64,000 nt of DNA, from contig OY726567.1 of assembly GCA_963383645.1 (NCBI GenBank), forward strand, positions 71,694,947 to 71,758,946, written 5' to 3'. Positions within the stretch are counted from its first letter, which is position 1, and the number at the start of each line of letters is the position of its first letter. Below the pieces are notes generated by a model. That model saw nothing but the letters and a program-made list of their open reading frames with translations. It was not told where the DNA came from and made no database searches. This document shows, piece by piece, positions 1 to 11,899 of this stretch. Origin of the DNA: Muscardinus avellanarius (Eukaryota > Chordata > Mammalia > Rodentia > Gliridae). Position numbers and translations under genes: made by a program.

Positions 1-1029
1 AGAGGGAAAAACTGTGAATTTAACACAAGATGTATTCGAGCTTAGCCCTGGGAGATAATTAAATAAAATTAATTTGGCAAGGGTTGTCAGTAAATGGAAA
101 CGCTGCAAACAGTAGTTCGTGTTTTTGAAGGAAACAAAAGCGACTCTTACTGTACAAATAGACGTGACACTCGCCATTCTCCGAGGGCGATGTGCAACCT
201 GTTCCCGGGGCAGGAGGACTGGGAAGGCTCCCCCGACCCTCGGCTGCAGAGCCCTGGGTGGCCTGGGGAAGAGACGTGGGAATTGGGGCTGCTCGCGCCC
301 TCTGGGAGAGCCCAGGTGCACCACCCAGGCCTGAGCAGGCCTGCAGAGAGAAGGCCCACCCATAGGTGCAGGGATGCCCCTGCAGCTGGATGTGCACCCC
401 AGGCACCCACCGCCCAACCCAGAGGGGTGGGACAGGAGCTCTGCAGCAGCTCCAAGAGCCCACCAGCTACTAGGAGAAATGATTCCCTCCCATAGGGCTT
501 TCCTGGGCCTCGAGCCTGCAGGGTCCTCCCGCTCTCAGCACCCAGGGCCTGGCCCCACACCACAGTGCGATGCCAGCTGTTGGTACACAAACCACATATT
601 CCTATTCTCTACTACAGCTCAAGCTGCACAGCTGCCATGTCACATTGTACGCTCTTAATAAACACTCATGGAACAGAACAGATATGGTTACCATACCTGT
701 TCCTGGGAACTCAGCTACCAGACAGGAGACGAGACAGAAACGAGTGGTCCTCAAACCTGGAGCCAACTGCCAAGAACTTCAGCTCTCCGTGGCAGGGGGA
801 CATCCTTCACATGACTCCAGGCCCCTGCGTGAGACCTCACTGGCCGCGCAAGACCAGTCAGAGCAGGTGCCAGGGCGCCAAGCCCACCACTGGGCCCACT
901 GCCAGTGTCGCGATCAGCCAAGGACACCCTGCCAGCAGATTCTCCCGAGCCAAGAGAGGGAAAAAAGGAATCAGGATCCTGGGTATCAGGATCAGAACTC
1001 TGCAAGGGAAACAAAAGCTACCCAGAAAG
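1..1029. other. MAD1L1 intron, unique sequence
   Basis: Mostly single-copy intronic sequence of MAD1L1, left of exon 9. I see no exon, repeat consensus or RNA gene. Open frames here are short, have no family resemblance and overlap on both strands. Confidence 0.6.
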
Positions 1030-1172
1030 AGGAGAGGCTTGGGAGGCTGAGAGAGAAGGATCGTAGGTTTGAAGCCAGCCTCGGCAACCTATTGAGACCC
1101 TGTTTCCAAATAAAAAAAATAAAATAGAGCTGAGGAGTAGTCTACAGGTAGACACCCCTGGGACCCATCCTC

Positions 1173-1176
<4 letters not shown>
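1030..1176 (+). mobile_element. B1-dID SINE, 5' truncated
   Basis: The right part of the B1-like monomer (cttgggaggctgag) is followed by an A-rich linker and a worn dID monomer. The tail has become the (CA)n tract at 1177. Confidence 0.75.

Positions 1177-1223
<47 letters not shown>
1177..1223. repeat. (CA)n microsatellite
   Basis: A run of 47 bases of perfect CA dinucleotides growing from the tail of the SINE to its left. Confidence 0.95.
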
Positions 1224-1226
<3 letters not shown>

Positions 1227-2963
1227 GGGGCAAGGACTGGTGGCCCTGTTCTGCATCACAGGGCTGAGTAACTGACAGAAAATGTATAATCCATACAGCC
1301 TTGAAATTTTACTACCTGGTCCTTAACAGAAAAAAAGAAATAGCCAGCCTCCATCTAAACCCATCCCATCCCATCACAGGTGGCCACTCTTTGGTCACAA
1401 AAATGCGAAAAGAAAATCGAGCCTACGAAACAGATGAAATAAGAAAGAGAATCAAGGCAATTTGCGGAAAACTCAGTAGCGACCCCTACTGGGATGTTTG
1501 TGACACTGCGGCTAAGCGGCAGTAAACAATAAAAAATGCACCAGCAACAGTAAGAAATGCCAGGAACAGCTATCAGTGTCTCTCTTCTCAACTCTAATTT
1601 CCTCATAAGTCGATAAAATAGAAGCTTTGATTCAAAGGAAACTACTCTAAAACCAACAAGCTACAACTTGTCTATTCTAAAAGATGGTAGATACCTGCAT
1701 TTTGTAATTGCAATCCCAATAAAAGGCAAAATACTCCCGAGACCCAAGTGCAATAAACTCTAGCAATACAGAAAAAGTAAAAACCAGAAAGGGCAAATGG
1801 GAATACAGAGAACTGCGTGTCTAAATGTCTTCCACACAGACTCATAAACAATTCCCATCAGTTCAGAGGCAGACAAACGGCGGTGCGCTGAAAAATTAAC
1901 TGAGGTGGAAGCCTGCCCCCCACCCCCCGCTGTGGGAGGGCTGTTTGGTTCCACGGAACTGAAGAGGAGTTTGCACGCAATAAAAAATTAATTGCTAATC
2001 TTCTACCTCAGCCGCCTCCGCGAACAAGACGGTATTGTGTTGCTGCCGCGGAAGTTAAACGCTTCCTCTCCCAAGTACTGACTCTCGCTCTGGCGTGCAG
2101 CCTCCTGCGCTGAGGAGCGAGCCCAGGCCCTGCCAGGAGTTGCTCGGCGAGATGCAAAGGCAGCCTGGCAGGCTCCCTCTGGCAAGGTGCGGCTGCGCCT
2201 GCAGGTCTGCCGTCAGCTGGTGGGCTTCCTGCCACACGTGCTGAGTTCTGCTCAGACTAACCGAATGGGCGGCCCCCAGCAGAAGCCTAATCGTGCCAGC
2301 ATCAGGCTGATCAGCCCACAAAGACTCAGGACCAGCTGCACAGCGCCATGTGGCCAGCAGATGGATGGAGGTTACCGAGGGCAGAGCCCACCACGCTCCA
2401 GAACCAGCCGGGCTGCCCAGCACCAGCATGACAGCCTTCCTTGGTCAATGACCCTGGGCCAGCCAGTCCCTCTCAGCCCCTATGGCCCACCCATAGCAAG
2501 TGGAAAGGTCAGAGCTGACCTCCCTCGGCCCATTGAGTTCTAAGAGCAGACAGACACTAATTAGTTCCAGTCTCCCTAGAGCCACCACCCCATGAATAAA
2601 GCCAGTCTGCGGCAGGAAAGACCCTATTAGGCACAGGGCATTCTCCTGGAAGATACCTGTTTCCAGACCAGAGAAAATGCCTGGCATTCACTGCCACCAA
2701 TGTCATCGAGTTGAGACATAACAGGATGTCCCCAATCAAGCAAGTCACCATGGCTTCCTCCAGCTCACAGGCCGGAGTGGAAACCCCTCATTCTCACCGT
2801 TTAGAGCATGTCTCTCCCACTATGTGGGAGACCGTGGACTGGGACCATGCCCTGCTCATCACCGTATCTATAGGGCCTGCCCAAGACCTAGCAGATGGCA
2901 GGAACCGACACAAATTGTGTACAGAATGAGAAAACAGGTGGGTCTTCTAAAACCACAGTTCTA
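1224..2963. other. MAD1L1 intron, unique sequence
   Basis: No repeat consensus recognised. AT-rich at 1560-1760. At 1975-2060 there are TAATTGCTAATC-like homeodomain sites next to a CCGCGGAAGT ETS-like site. It could hold a conserved non-coding element, but I cannot measure conservation. Open frames here look like chance. Confidence 0.4.
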
Positions 2964-3207
2964 GCCAGGTGTGGTGGTGCACGCTTGTAATCCCTGCGCT
3001 TGGGAGGCTGAGACAGGAGGATCGCGTAGGTTTGAAGCCAGCCTCAGCTACTTAGTGAGGCTCTCAGCAACTTAGTGGGACCCTGTTTTCAAATAAAATA
3101 TAAAATAGGTCTGGGAGTATAACCCGGAGGTATAAAGCCTCTGGGTTCCAGCCCCAGTACCACCAAAAAATAAAATAAAATAAAATAATAAAAAATAAAG
3201 AAATAAA
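2964..3207 (+). mobile_element. B1-dID SINE, full length
   Basis: Complete B1 monomer, linker and dID monomer of the 'aggtctgggagtatag' subtype, ending in an AAATAA-rich tail. Confidence 0.9.
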
Positions 3208-3218
3208 ACCACAGTTCT

Positions 3219-3616
3219 GGATGAACTTGATGGTACATGCTTATTAACCCTAGTACTTGGAAGGCTGAGATAGGATGGCAGGTTTGAGGTCAGCCTCTGC
3301 AACTAAGCAAGACCTTGTTTCAAAATAAAAAGGACTGAGCCAGATGTGATGACTCATGTCTGTAATCCCAGTGCTTGGGAGGCTGAGACAGGAGAATCGC
3401 AGGTTCAAGGACAAAATTAGCAAGTAGTGAGACTCTTATCAGCCTAGCAAGATTTTGTTTCCAAATAAAAATAAAATAGAGCTGGGAGTGTAGCTTGGAA
3501 GTAGAATGCCCCTGGGTTCAATCTCCAGTACCACAAAAAAAATTTTTTTTTAATTTAAAAAGGACTGGATCTATAGTTTTGAAGTAGAATGCTCCTGGGT
3601 TCAATCCCCAGTGCCA
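3219..3616 (+). mobile_element. Old B1-dID SINE split by a second SINE
   Basis: The B1 half is at about 3219-3337 and the dID half resumes at 3557-3616. Another SINE (3338-3556) sits in the linker. An 11-base direct repeat (aaaaaggactg) flanks the insert at 3327-3337 and 3557-3567. Confidence 0.85.
3338..3556 (+). mobile_element. B1-dID SINE nested in another SINE
   Basis: Full dimer with an A/T-rich tail, inserted in the linker of the surrounding SINE in the same orientation. Confidence 0.85.
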
Positions 3617-3633
3617 TAAAAATAATAATAATA

Positions 3634-3823
3634 ATTTTTTTTTTTTTGGTGGTACTAGGGTTCCTGGAAGTCCTTCTACCTCCGGGCTACACTCCCAGAC
3701 CTATTTTATATTTTTGAAACAGGGTCTCTTACACCAGCGCGGCTGGCTTTGAACCTGCGCGATCCTCCTGTCTCCGCCTCCCAAGCGCAGGGATTACAAG
3801 CATGCGCCACCATGCCCAGCTCT
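3634..3823 (-). mobile_element. B1-dID SINE, variant C
   Basis: Reverse copy of the variant whose B1 half carries 'cgcgctggcttaag' (here mutated) instead of the usual right half, and whose dID carries a 'cttccaggaac' block. Confidence 0.85.
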
Positions 3824-3841
3824 AATAATTTTAAGAATAAA

Positions 3842-3912
3842 AAGAACTGTAGCTGTAAATTAAAGTAAAATGCTCCTGGGTTCAATTCCCTGTACCAACA
3901 AAAGAAACAAAC
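3842..3912 (+). mobile_element. dID monomer remnant
   Basis: Only the dID half is visible (aatgctcctgggttcaat). It may be the end of an older SINE split by the reverse copy to its left. Confidence 0.55.
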
Positions 3913-4298
3913 CACAATTCTGTCAATAACGGGGGAGAATTCTGAACAAACACACAACACCAGGGGCAGCCTGCCTCGGCCCCTCAGTCCTCACCACAAC
4001 CCAACTAACACACCACTCCTGCCCGCCCCAGCACATCTGACGTGCGCCGCCACCTGTCCACCCCAGGCCACAGGGCTGCCGCACCTGCAGTGAGTCTGGA
4101 CAGCCCAGGGCATGTAGGGCGGGGCCCAGCCAAGCGGGGCCAGGGAGAGGCTTCTGTACACACAGGGCGCACACTAGACCCTCCAGTCATTCCCAGTTAC
4201 CTGCAGGCGGAAGTCCAAACTCACCAAAGGACCCATATCACCTTCCAGATTGTACCCCTTCTGCTCTGCCATGTCCCTACATGCACTGCAGTTAGAAC

Positions 4299-4301
<3 letters not shown>
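3913..4301. other. MAD1L1 intron, unique sequence
   Basis: GC-rich single-copy sequence with no exon or repeat recognised. Confidence 0.5.

Positions 4302-4346
<45 letters not shown>
4302..4346. repeat. (CT)n microsatellite
   Basis: Forty-five bases of CT repeat at the tail of a reverse SINE. Confidence 0.95.
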
Positions 4347-4349
<3 letters not shown>

Positions 4350-4535
4350 CTGGGGATTTAACTCAGGGACATTCTACCTCCAAGCTATACCCCCACAACC
4401 CCAGCCCCTTTTACAATTTGTTTTCTAACAGGGTCTTATTAAGTTGCAGAGGGCCTCCCTAAGTTGCTGAGGCTGGCCTCCAACCTGCAATCTTCCCGTC
4501 TCAGCCTCCCAAGTATTGGGTTTACAGATGACCAG
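4347..4535 (-). mobile_element. B1-dID SINE
   Basis: Reverse full dimer; its 3' tail is the CT tract (GA on its own strand). Confidence 0.85.
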
Positions 4536-4690
4536 CACTGCGCCCCGCTCCTCCTCTTCTCTCTTGCTCCAGGCAATGAAGGCGAGTGGTTTTGCTCCTC
4601 CTCGTACTCCCACCATGACAGGCTGCCTCACCACAGGCCCAAAGCAACAGGGTCAGCTGATCATGGACTGGAACCTTCAAAACTATGAGC

Positions 4691-4812
4691 CAGCCAGGCA
4701 TGGTCATGCATGCCTCCCATCTCAGTACTTGGTGGGCAAGACAGGAGAATCACAGGTTCGAGACCAGCCTCAACAACTTAGCAAGGCTCTCGGCAACTTA
4801 GCAAGGCAGCCA
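4691..4812 (+). mobile_element. B1 monomer of a truncated SINE
   Basis: B1-like monomer only. The dID half is missing and a (TA)n tract follows directly. Confidence 0.7.
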
Positions 4813-4815
4813 GCA

Positions 4816-4816
<1 letters not shown>

Positions 4817-4865
<49 letters not shown>
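4817..4865. repeat. (TA)n microsatellite
   Basis: About 49 bases of perfect TA, then TG-containing units. Confidence 0.95.
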
Positions 4866-4874
<9 letters not shown>

Positions 4875-5430
4875 CAGGGTCTGCGTGGAGCGCAGCATGA
4901 ATGAAGACCCCAGCATCACTCACACATACCTGGCGCTCTGGTGTGAGGGGAGGACCAGCACTCTGCTGCATCCACATAACAGATGAAACATCACAAAGGG
5001 AAGGGTGGAGAACAGCAGGAGGCCACTGGACACCCGCAGCCTCCCACAAGCCGATGCCTACCGCCCGTCATTTAAGTGGTAACTTTACTTCACTTGCATT
5101 GACCCGAACCTGCTCTCCTAGATAAAGCTCTGTACAAAGGGCTCTGCTTGAAAGATGCCCGGCCCACAGCACCAGTTCTCCACGGGTCTCAGAGGTCAGC
5201 CCGCCCCTGCCCCCACCACACCTCTGGACTGTCTCAGGACAGGCAGAGCTCGTTTCCCAGGGAGAAGCCGCTCGGGCAGAATGGGGCCTGGGCGCTCCAG
5301 ATTCTGAGAGTTTCAATACAAGGGAGCCCATGCTCTGGACCAAGAACTGAGGCCAGCCTGCCTGGCGTGGAAGGCAGCACAGACAGGCCAGCTAGGCCTG
5401 TCTGTTACTGTTTTGGGACAGTTGTGGGGG
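4866..5430. other. MAD1L1 intron, unique sequence
   Basis: Single-copy intronic sequence; nothing recognised. Confidence 0.5.
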
Positions 5431-5435
5431 ACACT

Positions 5436-5852
5436 TTTTGGTACTGGAGATTGAACCTAGAGGTATCTTGCCTCCAACCTATACCTCCAGCCCTATTTTC
5501 TTTTTCTTTTTTTTTTTATTTTATTTTATTGTTTGTTTGTTTGGTGGTACTAGGGTTCCTGGAAGCCCTTCTACCTCTGGGCTACCCTCCCAGACCTATT
5601 TTATACTTTCTTTATTTAGAAACAGGGTCTCTTAAGCCAGCACAGCTGGCTTTGAACCTGCGCGATCCTCCTGTCTCCACCTCCCAAGCACGGGGATTAC
5701 AAGCTTGCGCCACCACACCCGGCTTTATTTTTCATTTTGAATCAGGGTCTCCATAAAGTTGCTGAAGCTGGCCTTGAACCTGCAATGCTCCAGCCTCAGC
5801 CTCCCAAGTACTGAGATTACAGGCGTGTGCCACTGTGCCCATGTAGGGTTTG
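5436..5852 (-). mobile_element. B1-dID SINE split by a second SINE
   Basis: The reverse dID half (5436-5496) and B1 half (5724-5852) of one element are separated by a younger SINE at the linker. Confidence 0.85.
5498..5723 (-). mobile_element. B1-dID SINE variant C, nested
   Basis: Reverse variant-C copy ('ggttcctggaagcccttc') lying in the linker of the outer SINE with the same orientation. Confidence 0.85.
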
Positions 5853-5892
5853 TAGTTGTTTTTTTTTATTTTTGTTGTTGTTTGCTTGTTTT

Positions 5893-6096
5893 TGCAGTAC
5901 TGGGGATTGAACCCAGGGGCATTCCACTGCCAATCTACATACACCCACAGCCCTATTTTTTATTCTTTATTTTGAAACAGGGTCTCAGTAAGTTGCAGAG
6001 GGCCTTATTAAGTAGCTGAGGCTTGTCACAAGCCTGTGATCCTCAGGTCTCAGCCTCCCAAATACTAAGATTGCCAGTGTGACCACCACGCCCAGC
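5893..6096 (-). mobile_element. B1-dID SINE
   Basis: Reverse full dimer with a T/G-rich tail remnant upstream. Confidence 0.85.
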
Positions 6097-6503
6097 TGGG
6101 ATTGTAGTTTTGACAATCCCAGGAATGATGGAGGATCGCTTGGAATGACACAGGCCCTGTGACCTCAGGCTACCCTCAGGGCCTCAAGGCTAATGTCCAA
6201 GGCTGTCTGGTGCAGAAGCCCAGGCCTAAACACCTCCAAATCATTCTCTGGAGCCTGCCTGAGACGATGGTGCTTAGAAGGCTACGGGGGTGCTGGCAGC
6301 TGCTTCTGCACAAGGCAGGCAGACATAGGCTGCCTCAGTTCCTGCTCAAGCCGTGCTCAGCAGCCTCACCCTCCGGTGTCTCAGCATGAGCCAGCCCCCC
6401 TAGTGCTCAGCTCCAGGGCTCTCCCCCACTCCCCTGGGGCTTCTGGATGACAAAAAGGTGACAGAACCCCAGTGGGTGCCTGCCAAGTCAGAACCAAGCT
6501 GGA
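6097..6503. other. MAD1L1 intron, unique sequence
   Basis: Single-copy sequence; no exon or repeat recognised. Confidence 0.5.
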
Positions 6504-6699
6504 GCTGGGATGGTGGCACACACCCGTGATCCCAGGACTTGGGAGGCTGAGACAGGAGGGTGGCAGGTTAAGGCTAGCCTTGGCAACTTAGCGAGACCCT
6601 GTTTCAAAATGAAACCTAACAAGGGCTGGGGGTGTACCTCTGAGGTAGAAACACCTTGGGCTCAATCTCCAGTACCAAAAAGAAAAGAAAAGAAAACCA
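6504..6699 (+). mobile_element. B1-dID SINE
   Basis: Full dimer ending in an (AAAAG)n-like tail. Confidence 0.85.
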
Positions 6700-8017
6700 A
6701 GATGGATGACAAGGGATGCAAACACCAGTCAAGCTCACGAACCTTCCCAAGCACCATTTGAGCTCCTGGCACTGATGGACCCAGCGCCCAGGTAATTACA
6801 AACCATGAGCACAGAAACCTGCAGAACGACAGCGTCCAGGCCAGTCAGTTAGCGCCTTCCACAGGAGACCCCTCGCTCCCCCTCGCTGTCCTCTTAATTG
6901 GCCTGCACGTCAGGGAAGCCAGTCCCCAACACTTAGATGACTGGGCTGGTCATCTGGCCAGCCTACAAACGCTTCTGGGAAAATGTCCAGGTCAGCGCTT
7001 GCAGGCTCCCAACTTTGCTTCCAGGTGACAGTCAGCAGTTTGAGGTGGGCACAGCTGGCAGGCTTCAGAGGCAGCAGAAACCTCCTGTCTTCCATCTCCC
7101 AGCACCAGCATCCTCCACGCCCTCCCGATGCCCACCAAGCCCCACGTTCCCCGGCAGGTACAATGCCCACCAGCAGATCTGAACAAGGCCAGGCTCGGGC
7201 ACAAAGGCACAGGCCAGGAGCCGAACCCTAGAGCATCTCCGCCACGGGCAAATTATTCTCTCCATAAAGCTAGTGCGGGCTACAGAGGGACCCGACACTC
7301 ACTCGCTGCCTTCTTAATAAGGCTCTCCCCTCAGTAAGAATTGCTAAGTCAAATTTTTTAAAAGCCAAGCCGCCGAGGAGGCCCGCTGCCCTCGCTTTTC
7401 TGTGACTCACTGCACCTCCGCTAGACCCTTCCAAAGCACACTAGCCCAATTAGGCGATGACGCGCGCGCACACCATGATTGAAATGTACAGAGGCGCAGC
7501 GTTTCTGAGGGCCAATTTGGCGCTAGCTATCAATTTCAAATGCGCATACGTTTTGAACTAAAAAAATTCAGCTTTAAGAATTTATCCAAGCAACGCAGCT
7601 TGGATAAAGCTGATTGGGGGAAAAGCTTGAAATCACCTAACTGTCCCTCAACAGGGGACGGAAGGAAGTGTCACTCAGATGGCACTAGTGCCCCAAGTCC
7701 CAAACTGATAGAGGCCCGTACAGAGTACTGCGCTGCTCTTCAAATAATGCAGTACAACTAGCTCTGCCAGTGCAGAAAGACTGTCAGAAACCCGAGCAAA
7801 AAAGGCTGCTCACCAAAACGTGACGTGAGCCCATTGGAAAAGGAGGGCGACAGAAAGGCTCACATGTGTGCACGCTTCTAGAAAGACCAGCAACTTAGCC
7901 ACTGCCTGGGTAAATGAACTGAGCGAACACCAGTTCCACCGCCTGTGACTGGCAGCCCTGAACAGAAGATCATGTCCCCAGGCCAGGAAGCTGTGATGCA
8001 GGGCAACGGGGGATTCG

Positions 8018-8019
<2 letters not shown>
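6700..8019. other. MAD1L1 intron, unique sequence, candidate regulatory element
   Basis: Free of SINEs for 1.3 kb, the longest such gap in this intron. At 7330-7620 it has CAATTAG, GATGACGCGCG, CCAATTTGGCGC and a perfect 10-base inverted repeat (7582-7591 with 7598-7607). No exon found. The regulatory role is inferred only from SINE depletion and motif density. Confidence 0.35.

Positions 8020-8068
<49 letters not shown>
8020..8068. repeat. (GT)n microsatellite
   Basis: Forty-nine bases of perfect GT repeat. Confidence 0.95.
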
Positions 8069-8069
<1 letters not shown>

Positions 8070-8668
8070 GGGGTGAAGGCCACATCTGGCTTCCCATCTT
8101 ATCCACTGGAGTTTACCACCTACGTGACTGTTTTTGTTTTTAGTCACACATGAAATTACCTGACCTTCTACAGCCCCTGCCTGGCCTGCCCAGTACGGCT
8201 CCCCACAGTACTAGTGTCCCAAGTCCCAGAGACCCCCACAAACTGGTAGAGCCGAGGCAAGCTAGGGCCGGGGCATGGGCTCCTTCCCAAAACGAAGGCT
8301 GGCTCTAAATGGCCCTGACCCTCTCCCCAGTCCAGTCCAAGTCACCTCTGAGGGCCTTTCAACTGTATGTACACAGATCAGCTTTTTCGAGGTATATCTT
8401 ACACCCCATGTAACACACCCCTTTTACAGGTGAAGCTCAGGCCGGCGGTGGCGTACCTACCACCTCTGCTAAGCCGGCGCATTTCCACCATCATCGTGAC
8501 ACGCCCTTGTGCCCTTGACCCTACACTCAAGGAAACGACTTGCTTTCTGTCAAGCAAACTGGAAAATGCAACATACCACATACTGAGGTGAAACAGTCTG
8601 TGTTTTTTTTTTTAATAAAAATTTTCATAAAGTTAAAAAATATATAAGGTTGATTTAAAAAAATGTTA

Positions 8669-8730
8669 AAGGCTGGGGGGTGCAGCTCAAAGGTAAAATG
8701 CCCTGGGTTCAATCCCTAGGATCATCAAAA
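8669..8730 (+). mobile_element. Lone dID monomer
   Basis: A dID monomer without a B1 half (gctggggggtgcagctcaaa ... caatccctagg), lying within the L1 region. Confidence 0.65.
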
Positions 8731-9275
8731 CGAGGTGTTTTTTGGTTTTTTTTTTCAAGTAAACGGGAGTCACACGGTACACACTACAGTCCCTTCCCTC
8801 GCCCACACACTCACTCATGGTTCTGCAGCCGTCTGGCCGCCCTCCTGAGCAGTGCCTCGCTATGGGTGCAGCACGGTGCTCACCTCCACCTGACACACGC
8901 GCTGCTTCCACGTGGGGCCACTACAAAGGCGCCGGCCCCCCTTGTACACGTCTTTGTGAAGATGGCTTTCTTTTCTCTTGTGTAGGAATCTAGGAGCAGC
9001 ATCGCTGGGTCCTGCTCTCGGTGCTCAAAACGCTGCCAAAACATTTCCGATTGTCCCGCCATCTACTCCCCAGAGCAACGTGTGTGAGACCAGGCTGGCC
9101 GCGTCTCCGCCAACAGCGGGGAGGGCCGGCGTTTTTACTCTCAGCCATTTCTCTTTGGCGCGCAGCGGTACTTCAACAAGCCTAATAGGCGTTCCCCTAA
9201 TGACAAACACTACTGAGCATTTCTTGGTTGTCCTTAATTACCATGCATACATATTCTTATAGAAAGGATCCGTTC

Positions 9276-9455
9276 CAGCAGGCGTCGTGGTGCACGCCTG
9301 GAATCCCAGTACCTAGGCGGCTAAGGCAGGAGGGCTGCAAGTTTGAGGACAGCCTGAGCAAATTAGCAAGACTCTGTCTCAAAATAAAAAATAAAAAGGG
9401 CTGGGTGCGGTAGAGCTCAGTAGGAGAATATCCCTGGGTTCAATCTCTAATAACA
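9276..9455 (+). mobile_element. B1-dID SINE inside L1
   Basis: Full dimer with a CA-rich tail, interrupting the antisense L1. Confidence 0.8.
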
Positions 9456-9685
9456 CACATGCACACACTCTGCTCAATCTTGTTTTCTTTTTCATCTCAT
9501 CATTTTAATAGCTTGTACAAATTCTTTACATATTCTGGATACATGTCTCCAATCAGATGCATGCATTAAAAATATTTTTATCCTAGTCTATGGTCTGCTT
9601 TTTCACCATGTTTTTAATGAGAGAAAGGGGTTTTATTTATTTTATTTGAGTATGTGTGTGAGTGTGTGTGTGTGTGCATATGTGT

Positions 9686-9858
9686 GGTACTAGGGATCCA
9701 ACTCAAAGTTCGTTCGACCCCTGAGCTACACTCCCAGTCTGATTTTTTAATCTTGAAACAAAGTCTAAGTCACCAAGGCTGGCCTGGAACCTGTGATCAA
9801 CCTGTCTCAGCCTCCCAAGCGCTGGGATCACCGGCAGGCATCACTGGGCCTGGCTCGG
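9686..9858 (-). mobile_element. B1-dID SINE inside L1
   Basis: Reverse dimer with a GT-rich stretch at its tail (9650-9685). Confidence 0.8.
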
Positions 9859-10638
9859 CTTTTAATTCTAATGAAGTCTAATTTATCGAAATGTTCGTAT
9901 GTAACTCGGTCTCTGTGTGTCCTAACAACTCTTTGCCAAACACGGGCTTCCAGGACTTCTAGGTTTGATACCCAGGTCTATGTCCCATTCTGTGTCCGTT
10001 GTGTATCTGGTTTGTGGTGAGCATGGAAACGCATCGGCACAGATGTCCCGTTGTTTTGCCACCATTTGTTGAACAGATTATCTCTCTCCCCCTGAATTAC
10101 CTTGACACTTTTGACAAAAATCAATTGGCACTATATTCTTGAATTATTTCTGCACTTTCCACTCTGTCCATTGATTTACCCGTCATTCCTTACACCAATA
10201 GCGTGCTGTCTTAATGCACTTTGAAGCTTGTCTTGAAATTGGCCAGTATAAGCCAATTTGTGCTTTTTTCAAAATTGTTATGGCTACCCTAGGTCCTGTA
10301 TGTTTCAATACAGACTTCAGAAATCAGTTTGCTACCAAAACAGCCTGCTGGGACTCCGTGTTGAACGCATGGATTATTCTGACAGAACGACCACCTTAAC
10401 AATATGGGACCTTCCAACTCATCTACGTGGCTCCACCATGACACCGTGAAACGTATTTGGCCTTTCCACTGCCTCCTAAAATTACTGAAATTTAGCAAGT
10501 GATAGAGGTCTTTTGTATGCTAATCTTATTATGGCTGGTGATTTGCAACCCAGAAAAGCTTCAGGATGGGGCTAGTTACCAGAAAAAAAGGGCAAGAGGA
10601 CTGACATTCTGAGCCTCTAGAAAATAGGACAGGGGCTG

Positions 10639-10857
10639 AGCCGGGCGTGGTGGCGCACGCTTGTAACCCCAGCATTTGGGAGGCTGAGACAGAAGGCTCA
10701 CAGTTCGCGGCCAACCTCAGCTACTTAGTGAGGTCTTTTGCAACTCAGTGAGACCCTGTTTCAAAATAAAGAATAAAGAAATAGGGCTGAAGGTGTAGCT
10801 CAGAGGTAGAATGCCCCTGGATCCCATCCCCTGTACCACAAAAAAAAAAAAAAAAAG
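10639..10857 (+). mobile_element. B1-dID SINE, variant B
   Basis: Full dimer of the subtype with 'aaaataaagaataaa' in the linker and a pure A tail. Confidence 0.9.
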
Positions 10858-10894
10858 GAAAGAAGGAAAGAAAAGAAAAGAAAAGGAGAGGGGC

Positions 10895-11645
10895 TAAAGG
10901 TTGGGTTGACCACAAGAGCCAATGACATAACCGATGGTACCTATGGAAAGAAGCCTCTATAAAACCCCAAAGGAACAGGGTCCAGAACCTCCAGACAGCT
11001 AAACATCTGCAAGTGTGTTCCTGGAGGGCAGCACCCAGGGAGGGCCTCATCCCTCCATCTTGCCCTGTGCACCTCTGCACCTGGAGTAAACCTGTATTCT
11101 TTCTAATATCCTTGAAAACCAAAAGGTAAATGCAATCAAGAGTTTCTCTGAGTTCTGTGAGCCACCCTAGCAAATTAATGCAATCTAAGAACAGGGTAGG
11201 TTGGAAGTGAAGGTGAGCCGGGCGTGGTGGCACGTGCCTGTAATCCCTGCACTTGAGGCTAAAATAGGAGAATGCAGGTTCAAGGCTAGCCTCAGCACTT
11301 CAGCAACACCCTCACCAACTTAGCAAGACCCAGTTTCCAAACAAATAAAGGGTTGGGGTTGTAGAACATCCCTGGGTTCAATCCCCATCACCAGAGAGAG
11401 AGACAGAGACAGAGAAACAGACGTGTGTGGAAACAAAGGTGACACTCTGGATCTGGCGCCTGAAGTGGAGCCCACCTTGCAGGTCTGAGCCTTTAACCTG
11501 TGCAGTGAGGTCCCACGCTACCTCCAAATGAAGACCATCTGAACAGAACTGGAAGGCGCGCAGCGGGCAGCCGCTGGAGAGCTGTGTGCCGCGAGGGCAC
11601 CACAGCTGGTGTCGGAAGGCTGAGCCCACGAGTGGCTGAGAGCGG
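10895..11645 (+). mobile_element. ERVL-type LTR (MLT2-like), split by a SINE
   Basis: The left block (10895-11215) has 'cctctataaaaccccaaagg', 'gttctgtgagccaccctagc' and 'caaattaatg', as in MLT2-class LTRs. The right block (11395-11645) has 'ggcgcctgaagtggagcc', 'gagcctttaacctgtg' and 'accacagctggtgtcgg' in the matching order. A SINE at 11216 separates them. The family name is from memory of the consensus. No internal viral genes are seen. Confidence 0.65.
11216..11394 (+). mobile_element. B1-dID SINE inside LTR
   Basis: Dimer with a short (GA)n tail, inserted in the MLT2-like LTR. Confidence 0.85.
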
Positions 11646-11798
11646 AGGGGAGAGAGTTTATTTTTTCCTATTTTATTAGGTCATTTTTAATTACTGTCAG
11701 CTGCATCTCATGGGTTTCAGAGCACAGATCTTAAACATACTTTGTTAAATTTATCCCTGAGTCTTTTGTGTGCTTTTGGTTTTGGCGTTTTTATTATT

Positions 11799-11875
11799 TT
11801 TGCAGTGCTGGGGATGGAACCCAGGGCCTTGCACATGGTAGTCAAGCACTCTACCACTGAACTCCAGTCCCGGCC
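11799..11875 (-). mobile_element. ID SINE with undeleted monomer
   Basis: Reverse ID element that keeps the internal segment (ttgcacatggtagtcaagca) missing from dID. It shows the ancestral form beside the deleted one. Confidence 0.75.
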
Positions 11876-11899
11876 CTTTTTTCTGCAAGGAGGGGAAAG

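Larger units (their letters stand above)
8360..10500 (-). mobile_element. Fragmented old L1 (LINE-1), antisense
   Basis: Several blocks read as the reverse complement of the L1 ORF2 end and 3' region. 8360-8530 resembles 'cagctttattgagatata'. 8940-9260 holds the 'cgctgggtc...gccaaaac' part. 9480-9620 has 'tttacatattctggatac'. 9870-10480 has 'aatgaagtctaatttatc', 'caccatttgttgaa' and 'ccttaacaatatggg'. The blocks are in L1 order and interrupted by SINEs at 9276 and 9686. No intact frame survives. Confidence 0.75.

Noticed and set aside
11799..11875. tRNA gene
   Set aside because: tRNA-like boxes belong to an ID SINE, with decayed stems and a SINE context.
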